Source of the DNA: JAKAXS01 sp965279065
Lineage (GTDB): Bacteria; Pseudomonadota; Alphaproteobacteria; Rhizobiales; Hyphomicrobiaceae
Direction: 5' to 3'
Length of the DNA stretch: 64,000 nt
Assembly: GCA_965279065.1 (NCBI GenBank)
Contig: OZ257134.1
Coordinates: 1,364,001 to 1,428,000 of the forward strand
The position numbers were made by a program, and so were the translations under genes. Below are positions 54,137 through 62,549 of this stretch, piece after piece (the first letter of the stretch is position 1; each line of letters starts with the position of its first letter). The notes below the pieces were generated by a model. That model was not told where the DNA came from, searched no databases, and was given only the letters and a program-made list of their open reading frames with translations.

Positions 54137-55219
54137 TCAGTGCCGCCGCTTTCGCTTCCGGCCCTTGCGATTGGGTTGCCCCGGCTGTGACGCCGGTTTG
54201 GCGTGGAGCGGGGCCGGCGTGGCGGGCGGACGCGGCTCTGAAAGCACTGCATCGAGTTCCTGCTCGATATCGGGCGCCTCGGGTTCGATCTCCGGTTCCG
54301 CCATATCGTCCGGCTGCTGCCCCGTGCTGTCGTCCGGCTGTTGCATTACGACGAACACCTGGCTGATATCGGCGGCCTCCGCCTTGATGCTGCGCTCCAG
54401 CCGGGTCGTCGTCGCCTCGATGGTGCGCGCCGTCTCGCCCTCCCTGAACTGCACGTAGGCCGCCACCAACACGTCATCCGCGCCGATATGCAATGTGCGG
54501 ATCTCGTGCACCGCGCTAAGCGGCCGACCCGGCCCGGTTTCCGCCTGTAGGATCGTCCGCAGACGCGACCGGAGCGCTGGGTTTGCCGCTTCGCCGACGA
54601 TCAGTCTCCGCACCCGCAGGCACATGACGACGGCAACGGCCGCCATCACGAAGCCGACGCCCAATGATGCGATGGCGTCGCCGTAACGAAATCCCAGTTG
54701 ATCGGTCGCCAGCAAGCCGGCGAGCGCGATCGTCACACCCGCAAGCGCCGCGAGTGTCTCGACGCTCAGCGCTGCGCGCGCCGGATCTCGTGGCACGGTG
54801 CCGGCGGCGCGATCCTTGAACAGCATGTACGCCAACACCGATTGCACCACGAGCGCCACCAGCAGCGCCCCGTAGCTGATCGCTGAAATGCTGAGGAACG
54901 GCGGGTTTTTCAGCTTCTGGATGCCTTCGTAGATGGCAACGCCGGCACCGTGCGAAAACAGCAGGATGGCCGCGATGAAGCTCCAGAAGTAGAGTTCGCG
55001 GGCGTGCCCGAAGGCATGCCGCGCATCGGCAGGACGGCTGGCCTGACCGACGCCGAAGAGCAGCAGGATCTGATGCGTGATGGCAACCAGGGAGTGAATC
55101 GCTTCCGACAGCAGCGCCGACGATCCGGTCAGCGCGTACGCTACGATCTTTCCGGCAGCAGCCAGCGCATTGCCGCCGAGAGCGGCGGCCACGAGACCCT
55201 TGGTCGTGCCAGGCGCCAT
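54137..55219 (-). CDS. Cation diffusion facilitator-family transporter
   Basis: From the ATG at 55219 the protein has 360 residues. The six-helix membrane part contains ALTGSSALLSEAIHSLVAIT, the CDF site with Glu/His in place of the more common Asp, and DARHAFGHARELYFWSFIAA, VQSVLAYMLF and FRYGDAIASLGVGFVMAAVA. A cytoplasmic domain follows (VHEIRTLHIGADDVLVAAYV). The tail is a Glu/Pro-rich segment ending in the very basic KGRKRKRRH. Members export zinc, iron, manganese or cobalt, but the metal is not clear. The frame reaches to 55357 through the family B repeats, which are not part of the protein. Confidence 0.88.
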   Translation of the reverse strand: MAPGTTKGLVAAALGGNALAAAGKIVAYALTGSSALLSEAIHSLVAITHQILLLFGVGQASRPADARHAFGHARELYFWSFIAAILLFSHGAGVAIYEGIQKLKNPPFLSISAISYGALLVALVVQSVLAYMLFKDRAAGTVPRDPARAALSVETLAALAGVTIALAGLLATDQLGFRYGDAIASLGVGFVMAAVAVVMCLRVRRLIVGEAANPALRSRLRTILQAETGPGRPLSAVHEIRTLHIGADDVLVAAYVQFREGETARTIEATTTRLERSIKAEAADISQVFVVMQQPDDSTGQQPDDMAEPEIEPEAPDIEQELDAVLSEPRPPATPAPLHAKPASQPGQPNRKGRKRKRRH

Positions 55220-55253
55220 CGCGAATCCCTTCGGTTGTCCGTGTTCGTGACTA

Positions 55254-55367
55254 GAGCGCTTCCGGAAAAGTGTGAAGCGGTTTTCCGAAAAGAAGCGCGC
55301 GAAGACAGAGGCGCTTCCGGAAAAGTGTGAAGCGGTTTTCCGTTGAGAAGCGACCAAACAGAGCGCT
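55254..55367. repeat. Direct repeat pair, family B copies 2 and 3
   Basis: TTCCGGAAAAGTGTGAAGCG, followed by GTTTTCCG, occurs twice with a period of about 56 bp. Each unit ends in a GAGAAGCG- or AGAAGCGC-like segment. A third copy is at 1882-1931. They lie directly upstream of the cation-efflux gene and have no coding potential. Confidence 0.8.
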
Positions 55368-55422
55368 CCAGGAAAGCAGGCCTAACCGCGATCCACCGGC
55401 GACGCCCAAAGCCCGCCCCACG

Positions 55423-55554
55423 GTCATACTCGGACTTGTTCCGAGTGTCCCGCGCTCAGCAAGCGCGACAAGTCATTGTTGTGCCGCTAGCCCTCAACAG
55501 CAATCCGTCGAGCCCGTGGACCGCGGGATCCTCGGGACAAGCCCGAGGATGACA
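55423..55554. repeat. Dispersed palindromic repeat, family A copy 3
   Basis: GTCATACTCGGACTTGTTCC at the left and GGGACAAGCCCGAGGATGAC at the right are the inverted ends. The middle has CCCGCGCTCAGCAAGCGCGA and CAAGTCATTGTTGTGCCGCT, which are the reverse complement of parts of copy 2. Confidence 0.85.
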
Positions 55555-55648
55555 TCTGGTTGGACGTCGAAGTCGACTGGCTGAGCGAATTGTTTGTCCG
55601 ACAAGAGCTGTGAGCGCTTCCTGAAATGCGTAGAGGCTCGCACCAACA

Positions 55649-55680
55649 GAAAAGCCCCGCCGCGGTTGCGCGGCGGGGCT
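55649..55680 (-). terminator. Rho-independent terminator of the PRC-barrel gene
   Basis: A perfect 12-bp stem (AGCCCCGCCGCG with its complement, loop CAAC on this strand) is followed by TTTT on the minus strand. It lies 25 bp after the stop of the PRC-barrel gene. Confidence 0.85.
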
Positions 55681-55704
55681 CGACGGTGCGTCCTCAGCCA
55701 AAAG

Positions 55705-56586
55705 TTAGGGCTGGGCCGGCGGCTCGGACGGCGTCTCGGTGGCTGGCGGTGTCGGCGTCGTCTCGGTGCCGGGTGCCGGAGACGGCGTGGGCTCGGGCAC
55801 CGGCGTCTGATCCGGCGTCGGTGCCGGGGCGGCCTCGGGTGTCGGAGCAGGCGTGGCCTCCGGCGCAGGCGACGGTGCCGGTTCTGGTGCCGGCGAAGGT
55901 GCGGCCTCGGGCGCAGGCGCGGCCTCCGGAGCCGGCGTTGCCTCAGGTGCCGGCGCAGGCGCCGCCTCCGGTGCGGGTGTCGGCGCGGGTTCGGGGGCCG
56001 GCTCGGCAGCCGGCGGCGTCTCGGCCGGCTTGTCGCCGCTCACGGCGTCCTGCACTTTCTCCTTGGCCGCGTCGTAGGCCTCCTTGGCCTTTTCCTTCGC
56101 GTCCTCGATCGCCGGCTTGGCCTTTTCGTAGGCGTCCTTGGACGTCTCGGTCGTCTTGTCTTTCAGCTCCTGGGCCTTCTCCTTGGCGCGTTCCAGCAGT
56201 GATTTCTGCGGCACGGCGCGCTGATAGGCCGGTGTCGCCACCAGGTCTTCGTGGCTGACAGGCAGCGTCACGATCGTTTTGCCGTCCTTGTCGCTGGATG
56301 TCAGGGCGCCCAGATTGACGCCGACGCGCTTTTCGGCAAGCCCGAGGAACCCGCCGGTGCCGATGATCACGCCGACGACGGTGTTGCCGTCCGAGAGGAT
56401 CAGATCCTCGATGTCACCGATGATGGTGCCGTCCTTGCCATAGACCTTGGAGCCGATCAGCGTATCCTTGGCGAGGTGCTGGTCGCTACCCTGTGCGCTC
56501 ATGAATAGGCTTGAGGTGTCCTGTGCGGCTGCGGGCGTGGCCAACAGAAGCGTCGCTGCAGCGACAAGAAAAACTCTGCTCTGCAT
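55705..56586 (-). CDS. Exported PRC-barrel protein with amphipathic-helix and Pro/Ala/Glu repeats
   Basis: The 293-residue protein has a signal peptide (VFLVAAATLLLATPAAAQ). A PRC-barrel domain follows at residues 38-120 (LIGSKVYGKDGTIIGDIEDL, then VVGVIIGTGGFLGLAEKRVG). Residues 125-185 are a Lys/Glu/Ala helix made of units such as AKEKAKEAYDAAKEKVQD, as in LEA-type stress proteins. The last 105 residues are low-complexity PAPE, APEAAPAP and PTPSPAP repeats, probably disordered. A periplasmic or envelope stress role is only a guess. It has its own terminator and is divergent from gyrA. Confidence 0.85.
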   Translation of the reverse strand: MQSRVFLVAAATLLLATPAAAQDTSSLFMSAQGSDQHLAKDTLIGSKVYGKDGTIIGDIEDLILSDGNTVVGVIIGTGGFLGLAEKRVGVNLGALTSSDKDGKTIVTLPVSHEDLVATPAYQRAVPQKSLLERAKEKAQELKDKTTETSKDAYEKAKPAIEDAKEKAKEAYDAAKEKVQDAVSGDKPAETPPAAEPAPEPAPTPAPEAAPAPAPEATPAPEAAPAPEAAPSPAPEPAPSPAPEATPAPTPEAAPAPTPDQTPVPEPTPSPAPGTETTPTPPATETPSEPPAQP

Positions 56587-56884
56587 GGGCGTGATTCCTC
56601 TCTTATTGTGCCTATCGGCAAGGTCTTTCGGCGCTCTTGGCGTGGCGCTTTGACGGACGCTAACGAGACTTATTGAAGGTCCGGTGTCAAGCAGAAGTCA
56701 TGATGCGGCGCGAAGGCTGGTGATGCGGGGATTCCGCCCGTTTTCGTAGCTTGCCCAATGGGGAAATCCACAGATCGAAACGTTGCATTTTTCGACGTAT
56801 CTGGGCTAAGATCCGGATCGAAATCGACATATCACAAGCGGGCATGCGTCATGCGCATGGACCGCTTTTTTTGGACGTTCCAGC

Positions 56885-59644
56885 TTGACCGATACAAACG
56901 ACGACGACCGGCCAGAGGGCCGCGAGCCCAGCGACGTGCGCCCGGTGCTGATCACCGACGAAATGAAGCGCTCATACCTTGAGTATGCGATGAGCGTCAT
57001 CGTTTCGCGTGCACTGCCCGACGTGCGCGACGGTCTGAAGCCGGTGCACCGCCGCATCCTGTTCGCCATGAACGAGCTCGGTCTCGACTGGAACAAGAAG
57101 TTCGTCAAGTCCGCCCGCGTCGTCGGCGAGGTGATGGGCAAGTACCACCCGCACGGCAACCTGGCGATCTATGACGCCCTGGTCCGCCTGGCGCAGGATT
57201 TCTCCATGCGCCTGCCGCTGATTGACGGGCAAGGCAACTTCGGCTCGGTCGACGGCGACCCGGCGGCGGCCGAACGCTACACCGAATGCCGTCTCCAGAA
57301 GGTGGCGCAGTCCCTGCTGGACGACCTCGACAAGGAGACGGTCGAGTTCAAGCCCAACTACGACGACCAGCTGCAGGAGCCGAGCGTCCTGCCGGCGAAA
57401 TTCCCCAACCTGCTGGTCAACGGCGCCGGCGGCATCGCCGTCGGTATGGCCACCAACATTCCGCCCCACAACCTCGGCGAAGTCATCGACGGTTGCCTGG
57501 CCCATCTCGACAATCCCGAGATCACGATCGACGAACTGACGCAGATCATCACCGGTCCGGATTTCCCTACGGGCGCCCTGATCCTCGGGCGCGGCGGCAT
57601 CCTGTCGGCCTATCACAAGGGCCGCGGCTCCATCATCATGCGCTCCAAGGTGCACGTCGAGGAGATCCGCAAGGACCGCGAAGCGCTGGTCGTCACCGCC
57701 ATCCCGTATCAGGTGAACAAGAAGACGCTGATCGAAAAGATCGCGGACATGGTGCGCGAAAAGAAGATCGAAGGCATCGCCGATCTTTGGGACGAGACCA
57801 ACCGCGAAGGCATGCGCGTCGTCATCGAACTGAAGCGCGACGCCATTGCCGACGTGGTGCTGAACCAGCTCTGGCGCTTCTCCGACCTGCAGACCACGTT
57901 CGGCGCCAACATGCTGGCGATCAACGGCGGCCGTCCCCAGCAGCTCAACCTGCGCGACATGATCGAGGCCTTCACCGCCTTCCGCCAGGAGGTGGTGAGC
58001 CGCCGTACGAAGTTCCTGCTGACCAAGGCGCGCAACCGCGCCCACAACCTCGTCGGCCTCGCCATTGCCGTCGCCAATATCGACGAGGTGATCAAGCTCA
58101 TCCGCTTCAGCCCGAGCCCCGCTGAGGCCAAGGAACAGCTGATGGCGCGCGCCTGGCCCGCCAAGGACATGGCGCCGCTGATCGCGCTCATCGCCGACCC
58201 GCGCCACGGCCTCGGCGAGGACGGCACCTACAAGCTGTCGGAAGAGCAGGCCAAGGCCATTCTCGAGCTGCGGCTCGCCCGCCTCACTGCCCTGGGCCGC
58301 GACGAAATCGGCGACGAACTGAAGAAGATCGCCGAGGAGATCAAGGACTACCTGGAGATCCTGTCGTCGCGCCAGCGCATCATCGACATCGTCAAGGGCG
58401 AACTGACCTCGATCCGCGACGAGTTCGCCACGCCGCGCAAGACCGAGATCGTCGACATCGAAGGCGAAGTCGAAGACGAGGACTTGATCCAGCGCGAAGA
58501 CGTCGTCGTCACCGTCAGCCACAAGGGCTACATCAAGCGCGTTCCGCTCTCGACCTATCGCGCGCAACGCCGCGGCGGCAAGGGCCGCTCCGGCATGACG
58601 ACGCGCGACGAAGATTTCGTCACCCAGATCTTCATCACCTCGACGCACACGCCCGTCTTGTTCTTCTCCTCGCGCGGCATGTGCTACCGCATGAAGGTGT
58701 GGCGCCTGCCGGCCGCCACGCCGCAGGCCGTCGGCAAGGCGCTCATCAACCTGCTGCCGCTGACCGAGGGCGAGGTCATCACCTCGATCCTGCCGCTGCC
58801 GGAAGACAGCGACACCTGGAGCAAGCTGGAACTGATGTTCGCCACGCGCTCCGGCAACGTGCGCCGCAACGCGCTGTCCGACTTCGAGAACATCAACCGC
58901 AACGGCAAGATCGCCATGAAGCTCGACGAGGGCGATCGCATCGTGCAGGTGGCGATCGCCTCGCCCGAGGACGACGTGCTGCTGACGACGGCCAACGGCC
59001 AGTGCATCCGCTTCCTCGCCAAGGACGAGGTGCGCCTGTTCAAAGGCCGTGACTCGGACGGCGTGCGCGGCATCCGCCTGGACGAAGGCGACGAGATCAT
59101 CTCCATGGCGATCCTGACGCACGTCGACGCCACACCCGCCGAGCGCACGGCCTACCTCAAGCAGGCTTCCGCCCTGCGCCGCGCCACCGGCGAGGAAGAA
59201 GACGGCACCGCCACCGAGATCGAGGCCGACGAAGAAGCCGAAGGCGACGCCGAGCTGACGCCGGAACGCTTCGCCGAACTGGGCGGCAAGGAACAGTTCG
59301 TGCTGACGGTCTCCGAGAAGGGCTTCGGCAAGCGTTCGTCGTCCTACGAATACCGCACCTCCGGCCGCGGCGGCAAAGGCATCGTCGCCATGGTCGTCAA
59401 CGACCGCAATGGCCGCTTGAATGCGTCATTCCCGATCGAGGAGAACGACCAGATCATGCTCGTCACCGACGGCGGCCAGCTGATCCGCTGCCCCGTCCAC
59501 GACATCCGCATCGCCGGCCGCAACACCCAGGGCGTCCGCATCTTCAAGACCGACAGCGAAGAGAAAGTCGTCAGCGTCGAACGCATCTCGGACGATGGCA
59601 GCGAAGGAGAGAACGGTGAGACGGGCGAGGGCGGCGAAGCCTGA
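56885..59644 (+). CDS. gyrA: DNA gyrase subunit A
   Basis: The 919-residue protein has the breakage-reunion core (YLEYAMSVIVSRALPDVRDG, then GKYHPHGNLAIYDALVRLAQ and the DNA-linking Tyr132 in AERYTECRL). The C-terminal beta-pinwheel includes the GyrA box YRAQRRGGKGRSGM, which separates it from ParC at 12338-14587. It introduces negative supercoils with GyrB. No in-frame ATG exists upstream, so a TTG at 56885 is proposed. It gives a short acidic N-terminus before the conserved part, although its ribosome-binding site is weak. In the quinolone-target loop, the position of E. coli Ser83 is Leu and that of Asp82 is Asn. Confidence 0.97.
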   Translation: MTDTNDDDRPEGREPSDVRPVLITDEMKRSYLEYAMSVIVSRALPDVRDGLKPVHRRILFAMNELGLDWNKKFVKSARVVGEVMGKYHPHGNLAIYDALVRLAQDFSMRLPLIDGQGNFGSVDGDPAAAERYTECRLQKVAQSLLDDLDKETVEFKPNYDDQLQEPSVLPAKFPNLLVNGAGGIAVGMATNIPPHNLGEVIDGCLAHLDNPEITIDELTQIITGPDFPTGALILGRGGILSAYHKGRGSIIMRSKVHVEEIRKDREALVVTAIPYQVNKKTLIEKIADMVREKKIEGIADLWDETNREGMRVVIELKRDAIADVVLNQLWRFSDLQTTFGANMLAINGGRPQQLNLRDMIEAFTAFRQEVVSRRTKFLLTKARNRAHNLVGLAIAVANIDEVIKLIRFSPSPAEAKEQLMARAWPAKDMAPLIALIADPRHGLGEDGTYKLSEEQAKAILELRLARLTALGRDEIGDELKKIAEEIKDYLEILSSRQRIIDIVKGELTSIRDEFATPRKTEIVDIEGEVEDEDLIQREDVVVTVSHKGYIKRVPLSTYRAQRRGGKGRSGMTTRDEDFVTQIFITSTHTPVLFFSSRGMCYRMKVWRLPAATPQAVGKALINLLPLTEGEVITSILPLPEDSDTWSKLELMFATRSGNVRRNALSDFENINRNGKIAMKLDEGDRIVQVAIASPEDDVLLTTANGQCIRFLAKDEVRLFKGRDSDGVRGIRLDEGDEIISMAILTHVDATPAERTAYLKQASALRRATGEEEDGTATEIEADEEAEGDAELTPERFAELGGKEQFVLTVSEKGFGKRSSSYEYRTSGRGGKGIVAMVVNDRNGRLNASFPIEENDQIMLVTDGGQLIRCPVHDIRIAGRNTQGVRIFKTDSEEKVVSVERISDDGSEGENGETGEGGEA

Positions 59645-59652
59645 TCGCCGCC

Positions 59653-59679
59653 TTGACAATATTGCAAAAAAGGTATAGT
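59653..59679 (+). promoter_or_regulatory. Promoter of the toxin-antitoxin pair
   Basis: A perfect TTGACA (59653-59658) and TATAGT (59674-59679) are 15 bp apart. A palindrome CAATATTG (59657-59664) overlaps the -35 box and could bind the antitoxin. The toxin GTG begins only 11 bp after the -10 box, so the message would have almost no leader. Confidence 0.65.
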
Positions 59680-59689
59680 TGTTTCGGCG

Positions 59690-60013
59690 GTGGATTGGTC
59701 GGTCGAACTCCTCAATGCAGACGTCGCAGCGGAGTTGGAGGCTCAACCAGCCGATATCCGCGCGAAGTTGGTGCGTTTCTCAAATCTGGTAGCCAGCGGC
59801 GGTCTGCTTGCACTACGCGAGCCGGCCGTGAAGCACCTGAGGGGCAAACTCTGGGAGATACGGCTTTCCGGACGAGACGGTATCGCACGCGCCATCTACG
59901 TTACGGCCAGCGGCCAGCGCGTGGTGATTGTGCGCATCTTCACAAAGAAGACTGACAAGACCCCGTCGCGTGAACTGGAGCTGGCCGAAGCTCGGGCCAA
60001 GGACGTGAAATGA
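59690..60013 (+). CDS. higB: RelE/HigB-type toxin (phage-derived Gp49-like family)
   Basis: The 107-residue protein fits the Gp49-like HigB toxins: DWSVELLNADVAAELEAQPA at the start, VKHLRGKLWEIRLSGRDGIA in the middle and ARAIYVTASGQRVVIVRIFT with KKTDKTPSRELELAEAR at the end. Such proteins are ribosome-dependent mRNA nucleases. The start is a GTG. It overlaps the antitoxin gene by 4 bp, in the toxin-first order typical of higBA. Chromosomal gyrA lies 45 bp upstream with no terminator seen in between. Confidence 0.9.
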   Translation: MDWSVELLNADVAAELEAQPADIRAKLVRFSNLVASGGLLALREPAVKHLRGKLWEIRLSGRDGIARAIYVTASGQRVVIVRIFTKKTDKTPSRELELAEARAKDVK

Positions 60014-60348
60014 CCAGAAAATTTATTCCAGTTTCCGAACTGCATCGTAAGTGGATGAAGGATCCTGAGTACGCTCGTGAATACGACGCCCTCGAAGATG
60101 AATTTGCACTCGCCGCAGCGCTCATTGGGGCGCGGGCGCGGGCAGACCTCACTCAGCAGCAGCTTGCCAAAAAGATGGGAACGACGCAGGCCGTCATCGC
60201 GCGTCTGGAAAGTGGGCGCATAATGCCCTCCACGCGCACGCTGGAGCGCCTCGCCAAAGCCACCGGCCATTCGCTGCGGATCAGCTTCGAGCCTGTTCCA
60301 AAAACGAAGGCGGCAAAGAAGGGGAGCCGAGCTGGGTCCGCAGCCTAA
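60010..60348 (+). CDS. higA: XRE-family antitoxin
   Basis: The 112-residue protein has a helix-turn-helix of the Cro/C1 type near residues 43-95 (ARADLTQQQLAKKMGTTQAV, then IARLESGRIMPSTRTLERLA). Before it is a helical segment (YAREYDALEDEFALAAALIG) that is typical of this antitoxin group. It should neutralise the toxin encoded just upstream and repress the shared promoter. The tail is Lys/Ser/Ala-rich. The stop overlaps the 3' end of the convergent exported protein gene. Confidence 0.92.
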   Translation: MTRKFIPVSELHRKWMKDPEYAREYDALEDEFALAAALIGARARADLTQQQLAKKMGTTQAVIARLESGRIMPSTRTLERLAKATGHSLRISFEPVPKTKAAKKGSRAGSAA

Positions 60349-60623
60349 TCCTTACACACCTTCGCCACCGCTCGGCACGTCCACAGCGCTCCGTCCTGCT
60401 TGCAGCTGTAGCTCGGCTTGCCGATGCGGTCGGTTTCGATCGGCCAATTGCCGGTGACCTGGCGGATGATCAGCAGCGACTCGTACTCGGCAAAGCCGCG
60501 CGTCACGCCGGTTGCCGATCCGGCCTTGGTCACGCAGCGCTCCGCCGCCTGGACCGGCCGTGCGATGGCGAGAACCGCCAGGAGCGCGGTCGCCACAGCC
60601 AACACTTGGTGCAAATGGGTCAT
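60345..60623 (-). CDS. Small exported cysteine-containing hypothetical protein
   Basis: The 92-residue protein has a signal peptide (LAVATALLAVLAIARPVQA-AE). The mature part has about four cysteines (ERCVTKAG, SYSCKQDG, WTCRAVAKVCKD), which could form two disulfides. I chose the ATG at 60623 because it places the hydrophobic segment at the start. The open frame continues to 60854 without signal character. The family is not recognised. Confidence 0.65.
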   Translation of the reverse strand: MTHLHQVLAVATALLAVLAIARPVQAAERCVTKAGSATGVTRGFAEYESLLIIRQVTGNWPIETDRIGKPSYSCKQDGALWTCRAVAKVCKD

Positions 60624-60737
60624 CGTTCGTCCCCCAACTGGATTTGCCCCCGCCCGGCCAGTATGCCCACCATACGGCATTAGGAAAACCCGGGGTTTGG
60701 CCTTCCCACCCCCCATCCCCGCGTCTACAACCCTCCA

Positions 60738-61232
60738 ATGACAAGAATCGGCTTCTATTCCGGCACCTTCGACCCCGTCACGCTCGGCCACACCGACGTC
60801 ATCGCGCGGGCGGCCGGGCTCGTCGACAGGCTGGTGATCGGCATCGGCGTGCACCCCGGCAAGGCGCCGTTATTCGACGCCGCCGAGCGCAAACGCATGC
60901 TGGAAGCCGAGACCAAGCCCATCGCCAAGGCGAGCGGCACGGCCATCGACGTCGCGACTTTCGACAACCTGGTCGTGAACGCGGCCGCCGATAACAAGGC
61001 CACCGTAATCTTCCGCGGTCTGCGCGACGCCTCCGACTTCGACTACGAGATGCAGATGGCCGGCATGAACGGCGCCATGGCGGCGGCCGTGCAGACGGTT
61101 TTCCTCCCGGCGTCGCCCGGAGTGCGCCACATCACGGGCACTCTCGTGCGCCAGATTGCGCTGATGGGCGGCGATGTCTCGCCGTTTGTCTCGCCCGCCG
61201 TCGCTAAGTTGCTGAAAACTAAGGTGGCGTAA
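60738..61232 (+). CDS. coaD: Phosphopantetheine adenylyltransferase
   Basis: The 164-residue protein starts MTRIGFYSGTFDPVTLGHTD, with the T/HxGH nucleotidyltransferase motif. It contains VIFRGLRDASDFDYEMQMAG and the end FLPASPGVRHITGTLVRQIA. CoaD adds AMP to 4'-phosphopantetheine in coenzyme A synthesis. It starts a plus-strand run with two peptidyl-prolyl isomerases and queA, an order common in the Hyphomicrobiales. Confidence 0.97.
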   Translation: MTRIGFYSGTFDPVTLGHTDVIARAAGLVDRLVIGIGVHPGKAPLFDAAERKRMLEAETKPIAKASGTAIDVATFDNLVVNAAADNKATVIFRGLRDASDFDYEMQMAGMNGAMAAAVQTVFLPASPGVRHITGTLVRQIALMGGDVSPFVSPAVAKLLKTKVA

Positions 61233-61306
61233 GCCAAGCGGCTTGCTCGCGGCGCTATGAGGCGCCATAACGACGTCGTCTGAGTCGCATCTCGGGAGAA
61301 TGACGC

Positions 61307-61972
61307 ATGCGGCAGTGGTTCGGTGGACTGGTCCTGGCCCTCACGTGTGGGCTGTCGCTGCTGTCCGTGACGGCCTGCAGCAGTGGTCCCCAGGCGACGA
61401 TCATCGACAACACGGTCCCAGCGGCCGGCGCCGCGGGCGCCCCTGGCTCCCCGGTCACGACTGGCGCGACCCCTGTCGCGGCGGCATTTGCGGCCCAGCC
61501 GTCAGGCAACGATCCGTCGAACACGCTGATCCTGGAATTGAAGACCGGCAAGGTCACCATCCGGCTGCGCCCCGACCTCGCGCCCAAGCACGTCGAGCGC
61601 GTCAAGACCCTGGCCAAGCAGGGCTTCTACAACGGCCTGACCTTCCACCGCGTCATCCCCGGCTTCATGGCCCAGACCGGCGATCCCAAGGGCGACGGCA
61701 CCGGCGGCTCCAGCCTGCCCGACGTGCCCGCCGAATTCACGCCGACCGCCTTCGAGCGCGGGACAGTGGGCGCGGCACGCTCCAACGATCCCAACAGCGC
61801 CAATAGCCAGTTCTTCATCTGCTTCAAGCATTCGCCGTTCCTCAACAGCCAGTACACGGTGTGGGGCAACGTCGTCGACGGCATGCAGTTCGTCGACACC
61901 ATCGCCAAGGGCGAGCCACCGGCCGTTCCTGACAAGATCGTCAAGATGTACCTGGCGAGCGATGCCGGCTGA
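61307..61972 (+). CDS. Lipoprotein cyclophilin (peptidyl-prolyl cis-trans isomerase)
   Basis: The 221-residue protein has a lipoprotein signal with the lipobox LSVTAC (lipid-modified Cys24) and an Ala/Pro/Gly linker. A cyclophilin domain follows (LKTGKVTIRLRPDLAPKHVE, FYNGLTFHRVIPGFMAQTGD and NSANSQFFICFKHSPFLNSQ). It would sit in the periplasm, anchored to a membrane, and fold exported proteins. It is paired with a cytoplasmic homologue 66 bp downstream. Confidence 0.94.
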   Translation: MRQWFGGLVLALTCGLSLLSVTACSSGPQATIIDNTVPAAGAAGAPGSPVTTGATPVAAAFAAQPSGNDPSNTLILELKTGKVTIRLRPDLAPKHVERVKTLAKQGFYNGLTFHRVIPGFMAQTGDPKGDGTGGSSLPDVPAEFTPTAFERGTVGAARSNDPNSANSQFFICFKHSPFLNSQYTVWGNVVDGMQFVDTIAKGEPPAVPDKIVKMYLASDAG

Positions 61973-62038
61973 GACATCCGCCGCAGTCCGGGTCAACCGG
62001 GCGCGGCACAGTTCATGAGCAAAAAAGGAGTGCCGGCA

Positions 62039-62515
62039 ATGGCCGAAATCAAGGATCCCGAAAACACCCTGTTGATCGAGACCACCAAGGGGCCGGTCGT
62101 CATCGCCATGCGCCCGGATCTCGCGCCCAAGCACGTGGAGCGCATCAAGCAACTGGTGCGTGAGAAATTCTACGACGGCATCGTCTTCCATCGCGTCATC
62201 GACGGCTTCATGGCGCAGACCGGCTGCCCCAAGGGCACGGGCACGGGCGGATCGAACTACGACAATTTGCCGGCCGAGTTCAGCGCCGAGTCGCATCAGC
62301 GCGGCGTCTGCTCCATGGCCCGCGCCTCCAGCCCCGACAGCGCCAACAGTCAGTTCTTCATCGTCTTCGATGACGCCAGCTTCCTCGACAAGAAGTATAC
62401 CGTCTGGGGCAAGGTGATCTCGGGCATGGACAACGTCGACAAGATCAAGCGCGGCGAGCCCGCGCAGAACCCCGACAAGATGGTCAGCGTCAAGGTCGCC
62501 GCCGACGCGGCCTGA
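62039..62515 (+). CDS. ppi: Cytoplasmic cyclophilin (peptidyl-prolyl cis-trans isomerase)
   Basis: The 158-residue protein has a complete small cyclophilin domain (LIETTKGPVVIAMRPDLAPK, FYDGIVFHRVIDGFMAQTGC, and SPDSANSQFFIVFDDASFLD) and no signal peptide. AAAGGAG lies 8 bp before the ATG at 62039, so I prefer it to the ATG at 62015. The first lipoprotein gene and this one form a tandem pair that probably arose by duplication, since the middle motifs are nearly the same. Confidence 0.94.
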   Translation: MAEIKDPENTLLIETTKGPVVIAMRPDLAPKHVERIKQLVREKFYDGIVFHRVIDGFMAQTGCPKGTGTGGSNYDNLPAEFSAESHQRGVCSMARASSPDSANSQFFIVFDDASFLDKKYTVWGKVISGMDNVDKIKRGEPAQNPDKMVSVKVAADAA

Positions 62516-62549
62516 TTTCAGCGGCCCGATTGCCAGAAAGTCGTAGCAG

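Noticed and set aside
55254..55357. An extended N-terminus of the cation-efflux protein
   Set aside because: The extra 46 codons are translated family B repeats, which also occur in non-coding DNA at 1882-1931.
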